Below are positions 14,888 through 23,579 of a DNA stretch of 64,000 bases, one piece after another (the first letter of the stretch is position 1; the number at the start of each line of letters is the position of its first letter). The position numbers and the translations under genes are program-made. The stretch lies in assembly GCF_000622895.1 (NCBI RefSeq), contig NZ_AVCC01000001.1:62001-126000 (forward strand), in the 5' to 3' direction. Under the pieces are notes generated by a model. That model searched no databases, was not told where the DNA came from, and was given only the letters and a program-made list of their open reading frames with translations. Origin of the DNA: Herminiimonas sp. CN (GTDB taxonomy: Bacteria > Pseudomonadota > Gammaproteobacteria > Burkholderiales > Burkholderiaceae_D).

Positions 14888-17011
14888 ATGCCCCTCAACA
14901 CCGATTTAGCGTCCAAGGTCTGGTACCGTTACCAGTATGCAAGAGAAACTGGTCATACCGACTTCGCCCGTAAAGCGAACATATGCGAGAACTACTTTCG
15001 CGGCGAGCAGTGGACCCCGGAAGACCTGGCGGCACTGAAGGCAAGCCGCCGACCGGCACTGACCATCAACAAGATCATCTCCACCATCGGCAACGTGATG
15101 GGCGAGCAGATTTACAACCGATCCGAGATCAGTTTCCGGCCCAAGTCCGGCGCCGACAGCGGTACCGCCGACATCCTGACCAAGGTATTCAAGCAGATTT
15201 CCGACAATAACCAGCTAGACTGGCGCCGCAGCGACATGTTCGCCGACGGCATCATCACCAGCCGCGGTTTCCTCGACGTCCGAATGGACTTCGGCGACGC
15301 CATGCAGGGCGAGGTACGGATCGAAAACATCAACCCGAAGAACGTCCTGATCGACAACGACGCCGAGGAACACGATCCGGACAGCTGGAACGAGGTGTTC
15401 GTCACCAAGTGGATGACCGCCGACGATATCGCAGTGCTGTATTCGAAGACCGACGCTGACCTGCTGCGCAACCGCGACGGCAGTTATTTCCCGTACGGCT
15501 ACGACGCAATCGACACCGAACGCGACCGCTTCGGTAACAAGGTCAGCCTAGTCGGCAACGCGATACAGGGCCACGACATGAGCCCGGTACTGCGCAACCT
15601 GCGCGTGATCGAGCGCCAGCACCGGGTGCTGGACCGCCAGAAGCACTTCATCGACCCGAAAACCGGCGACATGCGGCCGGTACCGGCAGACTGGGACCGC
15701 AACCGCATCGCGCTGGTCAGCCAGCAGTTCGGCTACGAAGTGATCCCGAAACTGGTCAAGCGCATCCGCTGGACCGTGATCTCCGACAACATCGTGCTGC
15801 ACGACGACTGGAGCCCGTACCAGCACTTCACCGTGGTGCCGTACTTCCCATATTTCCGCCGCGGCAAGACCGTCGGCCTAGTCGAGAACCTGCTCGGCCC
15901 GCAGGAACTGCTGAACAAGGTCAGCTCCCAGGAGTTGCACGTCGTCAATTCGAGCGCGAACAGCGGCTATAAGGTCAAGACCGGCGCGCTGGCCACCATG
16001 AGCATCGAGGAGCTGGAGCAGCGCGGTGCCGAGACCGGCCTGGTGATCGAAATGAACGGCAACCTGGACGAGGTCGAGAAAATCCAGCCGAACGCCACGC
16101 CGCAAGGGTTGGACCGGATCAGCTACAAGGCCGAGGAGCACATCAAGACGATCTCCGGGGTCAGCGACAGCCAGCAGGGCATGGACCGCGAGGACGTGGC
16201 CGCCAAGGCAATCCAGACCAAGCGCCAGGCTGCCAGTACCAACATGGCCAAGCCGCTCGACAGCCTGGTGCGCACCGACTTCATGTTGGCCCGCAACATC
16301 CTCGACCTGGTGCAGACCTTCTACACGGAGGAGCGCATCCTGACCATCACCCACGACCGCGATGGCGGCGGCACCGAAGACATCACGATCAACCAAACCA
16401 GCCCCGAAGGGTACGTGCTCAATGACCTGACCCTGGGCGAGTTCGACGTCACGATCAGCTCGGTACCGCAGCGCGAAACGCTGGAAGACAGCCAGTTCGA
16501 CCAGGCCGTGAGCATGAAGAAGGACCTCGGCATCCAGATTCCCGACAGCTTCATCATCAAAGCCAGCCGCCTGCTCAACAAGAACGACCTCATCAAGCAG
16601 CTCGAAGCCAGCACGAACTCGCCACAAGCACAGGCCGCCGCGCAGCTGCAGCAGCGCGGGCAGGAGGCGGAAGTCGGCAAAACCGAGGCCGAGATCGCCC
16701 AGAAACAGGCCGATGCGCAGCTTAAACAGGCCAAGACCCAGAAGGAGGGCGTCGCTACCCAGAAGGACGCCCAGACCCCAATCGAGACCGGCGAGGGCGG
16801 CAACGAGGCCGAGATGATGAAGGTCCAGGCCGAGACGCAGCTGGCGCGCGAGAAGTTCCAGTTCGAGCAGCAGATGCAGCTCAAGGAGTTCGAGCTGAAG
16901 CAGCAGGAGATGCAGCAGAAGCAACAGCTGGCCCAGCAGGCAGCGGCGCAGAAGGCCGTAGCCGACCGGGTCGCACGATCACAGAAACCTAACCCTACCC
17001 AAGGAGCTTGA
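14888..17011 (+). CDS. Portal protein (P22-like)
   Basis: Forms the ring at the capsid vertex through which DNA enters and leaves. A 707-residue protein with the order typical of P22-type portals: N-terminal clip region, the motif RPALTINKIISTIGNVMGEQ (near residue 50), ENINPKNVLIDNDAEE, and a long C-terminal helical barrel rich in Gln/Glu/Lys (about 590-690). Start chosen at 14888 (MPLNTD); a frame extension to 14852 would lie inside the terminase gene and lacks homology-like sequence. Followed after 3 bases by the scaffold gene. Confidence 0.9.
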   Translation: MPLNTDLASKVWYRYQYARETGHTDFARKANICENYFRGEQWTPEDLAALKASRRPALTINKIISTIGNVMGEQIYNRSEISFRPKSGADSGTADILTKVFKQISDNNQLDWRRSDMFADGIITSRGFLDVRMDFGDAMQGEVRIENINPKNVLIDNDAEEHDPDSWNEVFVTKWMTADDIAVLYSKTDADLLRNRDGSYFPYGYDAIDTERDRFGNKVSLVGNAIQGHDMSPVLRNLRVIERQHRVLDRQKHFIDPKTGDMRPVPADWDRNRIALVSQQFGYEVIPKLVKRIRWTVISDNIVLHDDWSPYQHFTVVPYFPYFRRGKTVGLVENLLGPQELLNKVSSQELHVVNSSANSGYKVKTGALATMSIEELEQRGAETGLVIEMNGNLDEVEKIQPNATPQGLDRISYKAEEHIKTISGVSDSQQGMDREDVAAKAIQTKRQAASTNMAKPLDSLVRTDFMLARNILDLVQTFYTEERILTITHDRDGGGTEDITINQTSPEGYVLNDLTLGEFDVTISSVPQRETLEDSQFDQAVSMKKDLGIQIPDSFIIKASRLLNKNDLIKQLEASTNSPQAQAAAQLQQRGQEAEVGKTEAEIAQKQADAQLKQAKTQKEGVATQKDAQTPIETGEGGNEAEMMKVQAETQLAREKFQFEQQMQLKEFELKQQEMQQKQQLAQQAAAQKAVADRVARSQKPNPTQGA

Positions 17012-17014
17012 CCC

Positions 17015-17986
17015 ATGAAGTTTTCCAACCTGTTGAAATACCTGCTGTCCCCATTCTTCATGTTCGCAGTGGACGACGAAGGCGGCGGGGGCGGCGGAGC
17101 CGGCGAAGATCGTGGCGACACGCTGGACGCCGGCGCACCAAAAGTCGAAGACCCAATCGTCGACCCGATGAAGGATGAGAAGACCGAAGAGACGGAAGGC
17201 GACGGCGAGGACAGCAAGGAAGATGACAAGAAAGCCAAAAAGGACTCGCGCATCCCGATGGCGAGGCATAAGGAGCTTCTGGAGAAGGAGCGCGCCGCGC
17301 GCGATGCAGCAGTCGCCGAGCTGGCCAAGTACAAGCAAGGCGCGCAGGTCGAGCAGACCAATGAGGCGATCGAGGCCACCGAGACCAAGCTGGTGGCTCT
17401 GGAAACCGAGTACAACAAGCTGCTGGCCGACGGCGAAATCGACAAGGCCACCGCCAAGATGAGCGAAATCCGTCGTCTGGAGCGCACCATCGGCGATCAG
17501 AAGTCCGATATGAAGGCGCAGGCGGCAGAAGTGCGGGCGGTCGAACGGGTGCGCTACGACACCGTGGTGGAGCGGTTGGAGGCGGCATTCCCGGCGCTGA
17601 ACCCGGAAGCGGAGGAGTTCGACAAAGACGCGGTGGCCGAGGTACTGGAGCTGAAGGACGCCTACGAGCTCAAGGGGTTGACTCCGAGCGCCGCGCTGCA
17701 GAAAGCCGTCAAATATGTGCTGGGCGCCGAGACCGGCCGTGAGAAATCGGCCACCGAGGTGACGCCGAACGTCGACAAGGACGAGGTCGCCAAGCTGCGC
17801 AAGCAGGAAGCCCTGAAGCGCAACATCGCAGCCGCCAAGGCCACGCCGGCCAGTACCGCGAAGGTCGGGCTGAACAACGAGGACGGCGGCGAGCTGACCG
17901 CGGAGAAGGCAATGAAGATGAGCCAGGAAGAGTTCGCCAAGCTGGATGAAAAGACCCTGGCGCGGATGCGCGGGGATAGCCTGTAG
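17015..17986 (+). CDS. Head scaffolding protein
   Basis: A 323-residue, strongly charged protein. After a short hydrophobic start it has an acidic Gly-rich stretch (20-75), then a long coiled-coil region (about 80-180, with EKERAARDAAVAELAKY and similar) and a helical C-terminus with TAEKAMKMSQEEFAKLDE. Position between portal and capsid genes and the acidic coiled-coil character match phage scaffolds that guide capsid assembly and are then lost. Good ribosome site AAGGAG. Confidence 0.8.
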   Translation: MKFSNLLKYLLSPFFMFAVDDEGGGGGGAGEDRGDTLDAGAPKVEDPIVDPMKDEKTEETEGDGEDSKEDDKKAKKDSRIPMARHKELLEKERAARDAAVAELAKYKQGAQVEQTNEAIEATETKLVALETEYNKLLADGEIDKATAKMSEIRRLERTIGDQKSDMKAQAAEVRAVERVRYDTVVERLEAAFPALNPEAEEFDKDAVAEVLELKDAYELKGLTPSAALQKAVKYVLGAETGREKSATEVTPNVDKDEVAKLRKQEALKRNIAAAKATPASTAKVGLNNEDGGELTAEKAMKMSQEEFAKLDEKTLARMRGDSL

Positions 17987-18011
17987 TTTTTAATTAACGA
18001 CGGAGAAGACT

Positions 18012-18416
18012 ATGCGCGTACTCAACGAACACAAAATCAACCCGGCCAACGATACCCTGACTCTTACGGTAACGGACGAACCAGGCGCGGGCGGGGCGAA
18101 CCACCGCTACGAGATCACCGGTATGGACACCGGTGGAAACGCGTCAGCAACAGACGCCGAAGGGTACAAGGCGTCGTTCAGTAGACAGGTTATCTTGTTC
18201 CAGAACGGCACGATTCCCGAAAACGGTGTCAACGGCGTCACCCACGAGGTGCTACTTGCCATAGTCGCTGACCGTCTGCGCAGCTTCCAAGCCGGCCCAT
18301 TCGCGTGTAAGGCCAACGCGTGCGCATTGACACATATCGAGGAAGCTCAGCACTGGCTTCAGCAACGCACCATCGAGCGCATGCGGCGCGGTGTCGAGGG
18401 CACGCACACAGTTTAA
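18012..18416 (+). CDS. Conserved phage protein; possible Acb2/Tad1-like nucleotide sponge
   Basis: A 134-residue protein with two parts. Residues 1-70 are beta-rich and contain the conserved DEPGAGGANHRYEITG. Residues 75-134 form a helical hairpin: GVNGVTHEVLLAIVADRL, then a turn with GPFACKANA, then ALTHIEEAQHWLQQRT, ending RRGVEGTHTV. This two-part layout is widespread in tailed phages, and the hairpin resembles the Acb2/Tad1 family that binds cyclic oligonucleotide or gcADPR signals and blocks CBASS or Thoeris defence. I base that on memory of the sequence pattern, so it is a hypothesis. It sits in the structural operon between scaffold and capsid, ahead of a strong terminator. Confidence 0.75.
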   Translation: MRVLNEHKINPANDTLTLTVTDEPGAGGANHRYEITGMDTGGNASATDAEGYKASFSRQVILFQNGTIPENGVNGVTHEVLLAIVADRLRSFQAGPFACKANACALTHIEEAQHWLQQRTIERMRRGVEGTHTV

Positions 18417-18441
18417 TTCGCCGTCCGCTCTACAAATCTAA

Positions 18442-18470
18442 AATAGATTGCTTGTGCAATCTATTTTTTT
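18442..18470 (+). terminator. Intrinsic terminator before the major capsid gene
   Basis: A perfect 10-bp stem (18442-18451 with 18456-18465), loop TTGT, then an unbroken T run to 18470. One of the clearest terminators in the window. It divides the packaging/scaffold genes from the capsid gene. Confidence 0.92.
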
Positions 18471-18580
18471 GTCTTAGACTGTCGGTAACGTCATAGGCAC
18501 GACACGCCTACTCCGTAGATCGAACGACACTCGATAAAGCAAGAGCAGTCTCTTCTTTAACGATTCTACGGAGGTGCCTA
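18471..18580 (+). promoter_or_regulatory. Leader of the major capsid gene
   Basis: A 110-base gap after the terminator, with a possible -35 (TTGTCT, 18470-18475) and a loose -10, a small hairpin (TAGGC/GCCTA, about 18496-18512) and a strong ribosome site (CGGAGGT) 5 bases before the ATG. A separate promoter for the highly expressed capsid gene would fit, but the boxes are not convincing. Confidence 0.4.
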
Positions 18581-19693
18581 ATGGCATTGACCAACTTCGG
18601 TCTCCTGACCAATGAACAAAAAACCATGTGGAGCCGCGACCTGTGGAAACAGGCCCGCAACCAGTCTTTCATCGGCAAATTCCTCGGCTCCGGCCCCGGC
18701 GCGCTGGTCCAGCACATCACCGAACTCAAGAAATCCGAAAAAGGCGCACGCGCCGTTATCACCCTGCTGGCTGACCTGACTGGCGACGGTATCGCCGGCG
18801 ACCGCACGCTGGAAGGCAACGAAGAACAGATGCAGACCTTCGATCAGGTAATCCGGATCGATCAGCTGCGCCATGCCAACCGCCACGAAGGCCGGATGGC
18901 CGACCAGAAGTCGATCGTCGAATTCCGCGGCAACTCCAAGAACGTGCTGTCGTACTGGCTGGCGGACCGCATCGACCAGATGGCGTTCCTGACCATGGCC
19001 GGTATCTCGTATGCCAAGCGCAACAACGGCGCGACCCGCGTCGGCTCCGACCTGCAGTTCCTGGAGTTCGCCGCCGACGTAACCGCGCCGTCGAACGGTC
19101 GCCGCTTCCGCTGGGACAACACCGCCAAGGGCCTGATCGCCGCCGGTGCATCCAACGCAGTGGCAGCGACCGACACCATCGCCTGGGAAATGTTCGTGGC
19201 GCTGAAAGCAGCCGCCAAGGACCGCTACATCCGCGGCGTGATGGAGGGTGGCGAGGAAACTTACCATGCGTTCGTCACACCGTCGGTGATGGCCAACCTG
19301 AAGCTCGACCCGACTTACCTGCTGAACTTGCGTCATTCGCAGAGCCCAGACAAGAACAGCACGCTGTTTACCGGCGCCTCGGTCAAGATCGACGGCATCT
19401 ACCTGCACGAGTTCCGCCATGTGCCGAACACCACTGGCGCCATCTCCGGCGCCAAGTACGGTGCTGCCGGCACCGTCGATGGCTGCCAGGTGCTGTTCTG
19501 CGGCGCCCAGGCGCTCGGCATGGCAGACATCGGCGCTCCGGAATGGGAAGAAAAGGGCTTCGACTACGAGAACTCGCAAGGTATCTCGGTTGGAAAAATC
19601 CTCGGCTTCCTGAAACCGAAATTCGGCTCGATCTACGAGAACGGCTCCGTCGAAGACTTCGGCGTGATGTCGGTCTACGTGGCTCAGAAATAA
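18581..19693 (+). CDS. Major capsid protein (N4-gp56 family)
   Basis: A 370-residue coat protein of the HK97 fold group, N4-gp56/DUF4043 family. Family marks: the N-terminal TMWSRDLWKQARNQSFIGKF, the loop DLTGDGIAGDRTLEGNEE near residue 67, the adjacent QVIRIDQLRHANRHEGRM, and FVTPSVMANLK. Length is typical. It has its own strong ribosome site and follows a terminator, which suggests independent high expression. Assembly partners: the scaffold at 17015 and the portal at 14888. Confidence 0.92.
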   Translation: MALTNFGLLTNEQKTMWSRDLWKQARNQSFIGKFLGSGPGALVQHITELKKSEKGARAVITLLADLTGDGIAGDRTLEGNEEQMQTFDQVIRIDQLRHANRHEGRMADQKSIVEFRGNSKNVLSYWLADRIDQMAFLTMAGISYAKRNNGATRVGSDLQFLEFAADVTAPSNGRRFRWDNTAKGLIAAGASNAVAATDTIAWEMFVALKAAAKDRYIRGVMEGGEETYHAFVTPSVMANLKLDPTYLLNLRHSQSPDKNSTLFTGASVKIDGIYLHEFRHVPNTTGAISGAKYGAAGTVDGCQVLFCGAQALGMADIGAPEWEEKGFDYENSQGISVGKILGFLKPKFGSIYENGSVEDFGVMSVYVAQK

Positions 19694-19704
19694 GGAGAAC
19701 CAGG

Positions 19705-20208
19705 ATGAAATTACTTGCCTCCCGCTCTGCTCAGTTCCCTCTGGTTGCGCAGATCATCGCCAGCTTCAATAACTGGGTAACGGACTCGGTCGACCTGACC
19801 GCCAAAACTCTCGGTTCTACGCCAGCCTTGTCGACAGACCCTGCGCAGGCAGGACTGACCGGCCCAGTCGCCAACACCGTCACGTTCGACTGCATCCCGC
19901 TACCAGTGGGCGCCGTAATCACCGGCGGTGAGCTGATCGTCGACGTGGCCTACGTCGGCCCGACAGCGGCGACGATCTCGTTGGGCATCGCCGGCGCTAC
20001 CACCGACCTGCTCAACGCGGTCAGCCTACTGGCCACCGGCCGTACTGCGTTCACTCTGACCGGTCTGGTTACTGAGGATTCTCAGTCTACCGGTGCCAAC
20101 CTGCGCATGACCCTTGCCTACACGGTGGCTAACGCTACCGCCGGTAAGTTCCGTCTACGCGTGATGTACACCGTTGACGGCCGCGCACAGGAAGTGCAGA
20201 TCGCCTAA
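19705..20208 (+). CDS. Probable minor capsid or decoration protein, 167 aa
   Basis: Begins MKLLASRSAQFPLVAQI, 11 bases after the capsid stop, behind AAGGAGAA. The protein is beta-rich with repeated Val/Thr/Ala strands (AVITGGELIVDVAYVGP, GKFRLRVMYTVDGRAQE). A small all-beta protein encoded right after the capsid often decorates the head or binds at its surface; that role is inferred from position. A strong hairpin follows the stop. Confidence 0.65.
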   Translation: MKLLASRSAQFPLVAQIIASFNNWVTDSVDLTAKTLGSTPALSTDPAQAGLTGPVANTVTFDCIPLPVGAVITGGELIVDVAYVGPTAATISLGIAGATTDLLNAVSLLATGRTAFTLTGLVTEDSQSTGANLRMTLAYTVANATAGKFRLRVMYTVDGRAQEVQIA

Positions 20209-20218
20209 GTAACACGGT

Positions 20219-20246
20219 CCGGGGCGGTAGATAACTACCGCCCCGG
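20219..20246 (+). terminator. Strong GC hairpin after the decoration-like gene
   Basis: A perfect 12-bp stem (20219-20230 with 20235-20246) with loop ATAA, 11 bases after the stop codon. There is no T run after it, so it may be a transcript stabiliser or partial terminator reducing expression of the following genes relative to the capsid. Confidence 0.6.
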
Positions 20247-20278
20247 CTTCGACCCATCTACCGTTCTGGAGCGCCGAT

Positions 20279-20650
20279 ATGAAGTTTGTTCTCAACCGCA
20301 ACAAGATAATCGTGTCCTTGCAAGGCCACGCGATTGAATTCAAGAAGGGCGAGCCTACGCACGTCCCACACGCACTCTGGGCCGAGGTGCAGGCCGTCGG
20401 TGCCCTGCCGGAAGACGAACTGCCGGAAGAAATCCGCACCGCCTCAAAAGAGCCGCTGGACCCGATCGAGCGCAAGGGGCTGATCTTCGCCGCCTTCGAG
20501 CAGCTGGTCCTGGACGCCAAGCGCGAGAGTTTCACCGGCACCGGCGTGCCGCACGCCAAGGCGCTGGCCGCACAGATGGGCTTCATCATCGACAATAAAG
20601 AGCGCGATGCGCTGTGGGCCGAGTTTCAACTGGCTGACAAGGCCGAGTAA
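20279..20650 (+). CDS. Hypothetical virion-region protein, 123 aa
   Basis: Begins MKFVLNRNKIIVSLQGHAIEF. The first 35 residues form short beta strands like those of phage proteins that carry a 'valid range' or head-completion domain (FKKGEPTHVPHALW). The second half is helical. The stop overlaps the next start as TAATG. Position between capsid and connector suggests a small head protein. Confidence 0.65.
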   Translation: MKFVLNRNKIIVSLQGHAIEFKKGEPTHVPHALWAEVQAVGALPEDELPEEIRTASKEPLDPIERKGLIFAAFEQLVLDAKRESFTGTGVPHAKALAAQMGFIIDNKERDALWAEFQLADKAE

Positions 20651-21300
20651 TGAACAGCACCGAGCTGCGCGACCAGTTCCGGGCCGATGTGGTCGACCAG
20701 ATGGAGCCTTTTCTCTGGTCGGACCCCGAGATCTATGACTATCTGGACGATGCCCAGAAGATGTTCTGCCGCCTCACCGGCGGGCTCGGTGACGCCTCCA
20801 CGCTCCTGACAGTACTTAACTACACCCCAGCCTCAGACTGGGTGCCGCTTAGCGCGCTGATCCTGAAACTGCGCAACGCCTATAACGTCACCGACGGTCT
20901 GCCGATCGAGGTCATCAACTTCGAGGGCATGGCGCAGCTGCGCATCCGGTTCGACGGCCGTACCGGCCGGGTGAAGTACCTGATCACCGGCATGGAACCG
21001 GGAAAAGCACGGCTGTATCCGGCCCCGGACGCCGTCGGCACAATTCAGCTGCTGGTCGACCGCCTGCCGCTGAAGACCATCGACGATGAAGACCAGAAGC
21101 TCGAAGTAGCCGACCAGCACAAGACCGGCCTGGGCCTGTGGATGAAGTCGCGCGCCTACAGCAAGCAGGACGCCGAGACCTTCGACCGCAACAAGGCAGA
21201 AGGGTTCGAGCAGAAGTTCCGCGTCTATTGCGCCGATGCCAAGAAAGAGAAAGACCGCGCCAAGCACAAGACCAGAGTCGTTCAGTATGGGGGCCTGTAA
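20650..21300 (+). CDS. Phage adaptor/connector protein (DUF6682-like)
   Basis: A 216-residue protein. N-terminal helices (MNSTELRDQFRADVVDQ... LWSDPEIYDYLDDAQKMFCR) resemble head-to-tail connector proteins that bind below the portal ring. A central beta domain (GKARLYPAPDAVGTIQLLVDRLP) and a charged helical end follow (KHKTRVVQYGGL). The gene order capsid, small protein, adaptor matches short-tailed phages with DUF6682 adaptors. Function is inferred by this resemblance. Confidence 0.75.
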   Translation: MNSTELRDQFRADVVDQMEPFLWSDPEIYDYLDDAQKMFCRLTGGLGDASTLLTVLNYTPASDWVPLSALILKLRNAYNVTDGLPIEVINFEGMAQLRIRFDGRTGRVKYLITGMEPGKARLYPAPDAVGTIQLLVDRLPLKTIDDEDQKLEVADQHKTGLGLWMKSRAYSKQDAETFDRNKAEGFEQKFRVYCADAKKEKDRAKHKTRVVQYGGL

Positions 21301-21303
21301 TCC

Positions 21304-21906
21304 ATGACTGTCGAACTCGACCTCAGTATCCGTCAAGGCGCCACTTACCGCCACATCGTGCGCTGGGAGACGCAACTGATCGCCTATAAACCTATCACTG
21401 ACGTCACACAGACAGCGCCTGTGGTAGTAACCGCGACGGGGCATGGTATCCCGGACGGTTGGAAAGCAGCGGTCGTGTCGGTAAAAGGCATGACTCAGAT
21501 AAATGCCGCCACGCCGCCGAAGAAGGCGGACTATCGCCCGGTCACAGTACTGAGCGCGGACAGCATCGCTCTGAACGACGTTAATGCGGCCAGCTTCGCC
21601 CCTTATGCGAGCGGCGGATACCTGCGGTTCTATACACCGGCTGACCTGGCCGGATTTACCGCGCGGATGTCGATCAAGGACCGCATCGGCGGTACTGAGC
21701 TGATCTCGCTGACAGATGCGAATGCCAGGATCGTGCTCGATGATGCGGCCAAGACCATCACGCTGCTGTTGAGCGCGACCGACACCGCATCGTTCGCCTG
21801 GGCGAACGGCGTGTATGACCTCGAACTCGTTTCCGTCGCCGGCGAAGTTACTACTCTACTGAGCGGCGCCGTTTCCATCATCAAAGAAGTGACCACCACA
21901 CCGTAA
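21304..21906 (+). CDS. Probable tail or baseplate-like protein, 200 aa
   Basis: The sequence opens MTVELDLSIRQGATYRHIVRW, a beginning common to phage proteins with an N-terminal beta sandwich like BppU, which holds receptor-binding proteins. The rest is almost entirely beta-strand (ADLAGFTARMSIKDRIGG, TLLLSATDTASFAW, VYDLELVSVAGEV). No enzyme motif. It begins the block of small tail/fibre genes. Confidence 0.65.
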   Translation: MTVELDLSIRQGATYRHIVRWETQLIAYKPITDVTQTAPVVVTATGHGIPDGWKAAVVSVKGMTQINAATPPKKADYRPVTVLSADSIALNDVNAASFAPYASGGYLRFYTPADLAGFTARMSIKDRIGGTELISLTDANARIVLDDAAKTITLLLSATDTASFAWANGVYDLELVSVAGEVTTLLSGAVSIIKEVTTTP

Positions 21907-21915
21907 GGAATCAAG

Positions 21916-22308
21916 ATGACCACAGGCTATAACGTACTGCTCCGCAACGCCCAAATGGACGCCATCACAACTTTTGCTGGCGCCGGCGCCAAACTGCGCA
22001 TCTACGACGGTGCCCGCCCAGCCACAGGAGGTGCAGCGACCACGCTGCTGGCGGAATTCACGCTCGCCTCGCCGTTCGCCCCCGCAGCCGCCGCTGCTGT
22101 CCTGTCGCCCACTCTACCTGCAAACACCACAGGCGCAGCTGCCGGTACTGCGTCCTGGTGGCGCATCGTCAAGGCCGACGGCACCACACATGTGCTGGAT
22201 GGCTCGGCCGGCACTTCGGCAGCCGACCTGATCCTGAACACCACGACGATCTCGGTCGGCGTGGCAGTAGCAGTGACCGCCTTCACGATCACACGCGGCA
22301 ACGCATAA
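21916..22308 (+). CDS. Small virion protein, paralogue A, 130 aa
   Basis: Begins MTTGYNVLLRNAQMDAITT, with AAGGAAT upstream. The C-terminal half has a pattern (R-IV-x-ADG-x-x-x-VLDGSAGTSAADLIL... then V-AFTITRG) that recurs in the genes at 27998 and 28467. The N-terminal part carries KLRIYDGARPA, matching the VYSGP and IYAGP positions in those paralogues. The protein is beta-rich and short, suited to a repeating subunit in the tail. Confidence 0.7.
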   Translation: MTTGYNVLLRNAQMDAITTFAGAGAKLRIYDGARPATGGAATTLLAEFTLASPFAPAAAAAVLSPTLPANTTGAAAGTASWWRIVKADGTTHVLDGSAGTSAADLILNTTTISVGVAVAVTAFTITRGNA

Positions 22309-22317
22309 GGTTGACAC

Positions 22318-23010
22318 ATGGCCCTCATCATCGCAGACCGGATTAAGGAAACCTCGACCAGCACCGGTACGGGCGCGTTTATATTGGCGGGGGCTGTGCT
22401 CGGGTTTAAATCGTTCGCCAGCCGCTGCACCAGCCCGTCCGATACCTGTTACTACACGATCCAGGGAGTAGACGGCTCCGGCAATCCTACGGGCGAGTGG
22501 GAAACCGGCAAAGCCACGTACTCGGCAGCAAATACCCTGACGCGCACCACCGTCACCGCGTCAAGCAACGCAGATGCGGCAGTGTCTTTCTCGGCAGGCA
22601 CCAAGCAGGTATGGCTCGACATGACGGCTTCGCAGATCGCCAGTCTCGCCGTACTGACTGCTGTGCAGACTTGGGCTGCGGCACAGATCGGCGGCGTCAC
22701 CCCACTCACGGTTGCCTCGAATCTGGTGGCTGTAAATCTCGCGGCAGCCAATAACTTTTCACTGGCGCTGCAGGCGACGACCGGGCAAACACTGTCGAAT
22801 CCAACCGGCGCGGTAGCAGGGCAGTCCGGGCAGATCGCCCTGCTACAGAACGCTGCACCCAGCACACTGGCATTCGGGTCGAACTGGATACCGTTTGATG
22901 GGGCGACGCCGACTGTATCGATCACCGCCAGTGCACGGAACCTGATCTCGTACTATGTCGTCAGCGCCACAGAGATATGGTTTTCGCTCAACAAGCATGG
23001 AGTGGCCTGA
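22318..23010 (+). CDS. Probable tail fibre/appendage protein, 230 aa
   Basis: Starts behind AAGGTT. The first 90 residues (RIKETSTSTGTGAFILAGAV... YYTIQGVDGSGNPTGEWETG) have the usual layout of phage proteins that attach fibre parts to the tail. The second half resembles the collagen- or shaft-like ends of fibres (AVAGQSGQIALLQNAAPS). The stop overlaps the following ATG. Function is inferred from pattern and position. Confidence 0.65.
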   Translation: MALIIADRIKETSTSTGTGAFILAGAVLGFKSFASRCTSPSDTCYYTIQGVDGSGNPTGEWETGKATYSAANTLTRTTVTASSNADAAVSFSAGTKQVWLDMTASQIASLAVLTAVQTWAAAQIGGVTPLTVASNLVAVNLAAANNFSLALQATTGQTLSNPTGAVAGQSGQIALLQNAAPSTLAFGSNWIPFDGATPTVSITASARNLISYYVVSATEIWFSLNKHGVA

Positions 23011-23570
23011 TGCTGGGCGGAAGTTTCGGGTTGATGCTCCCCGTAAAAAGGTATGCAACACTGAACCCAGCTGACAAATCCTCCACTATAACCCTATCGG
23101 GTGGTGCCTTGATCGCGACCTGTACTACTGCCGCATCCAAGGCACGTTCTACCATTGGTAAGTCCTCCGGTAAGTGGTACTGGGAATGCACAGTGAGCAC
23201 ACTCACTGGCCCGACTCTCGGAGTAGCTACCAGCGCTGCTCCAGTAACCACGTATCCCGGTGCCGAAGCTACCAGTTGGGCTTTCTATGATTTCAACGGC
23301 AAAAAATACAGCGGTGGAGTGGGGGATGCTTACAATGCAGCCGGAAGTCTGTCCGACGTAGTTGGCGTCGCACTGGATATGGACAACGGAACAATTGCCT
23401 TTTATCGGAACGGTGTGGCTTTGGGAGTGGCTTACTCTGGATTGACCGGAGTAATCTTCGCGGCTGTTGGCAATAGCGGGTCTACAACACCCACGATAAC
23501 TGTGAACTTCGGTACTGCCCCCCTCGCTTACGCACCTCCGGCCGGGTTCAATTACGGACTCTACGACTAA
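23010..23570 (+). CDS. SPRY (B30.2)-domain virion protein, 186 aa
   Basis: Start chosen at 23010 (MLGGSFGLML), overlapping the stop before it; GGAGTGG lies upstream. Residues about 45-180 form a SPRY domain: GKWYWECTVS, then the LGVATS strand, DVVGVALDMDNGTIAFYRNG and the closing TVNFG. SPRY domains are binding modules and occur in phage tail or capsid-surface proteins, where they may contact host glycans or proteins. Confidence 0.85.
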   Translation: MLGGSFGLMLPVKRYATLNPADKSSTITLSGGALIATCTTAASKARSTIGKSSGKWYWECTVSTLTGPTLGVATSAAPVTTYPGAEATSWAFYDFNGKKYSGGVGDAYNAAGSLSDVVGVALDMDNGTIAFYRNGVALGVAYSGLTGVIFAAVGNSGSTTPTITVNFGTAPLAYAPPAGFNYGLYD

Positions 23571-23579
23571 AGGAATACC

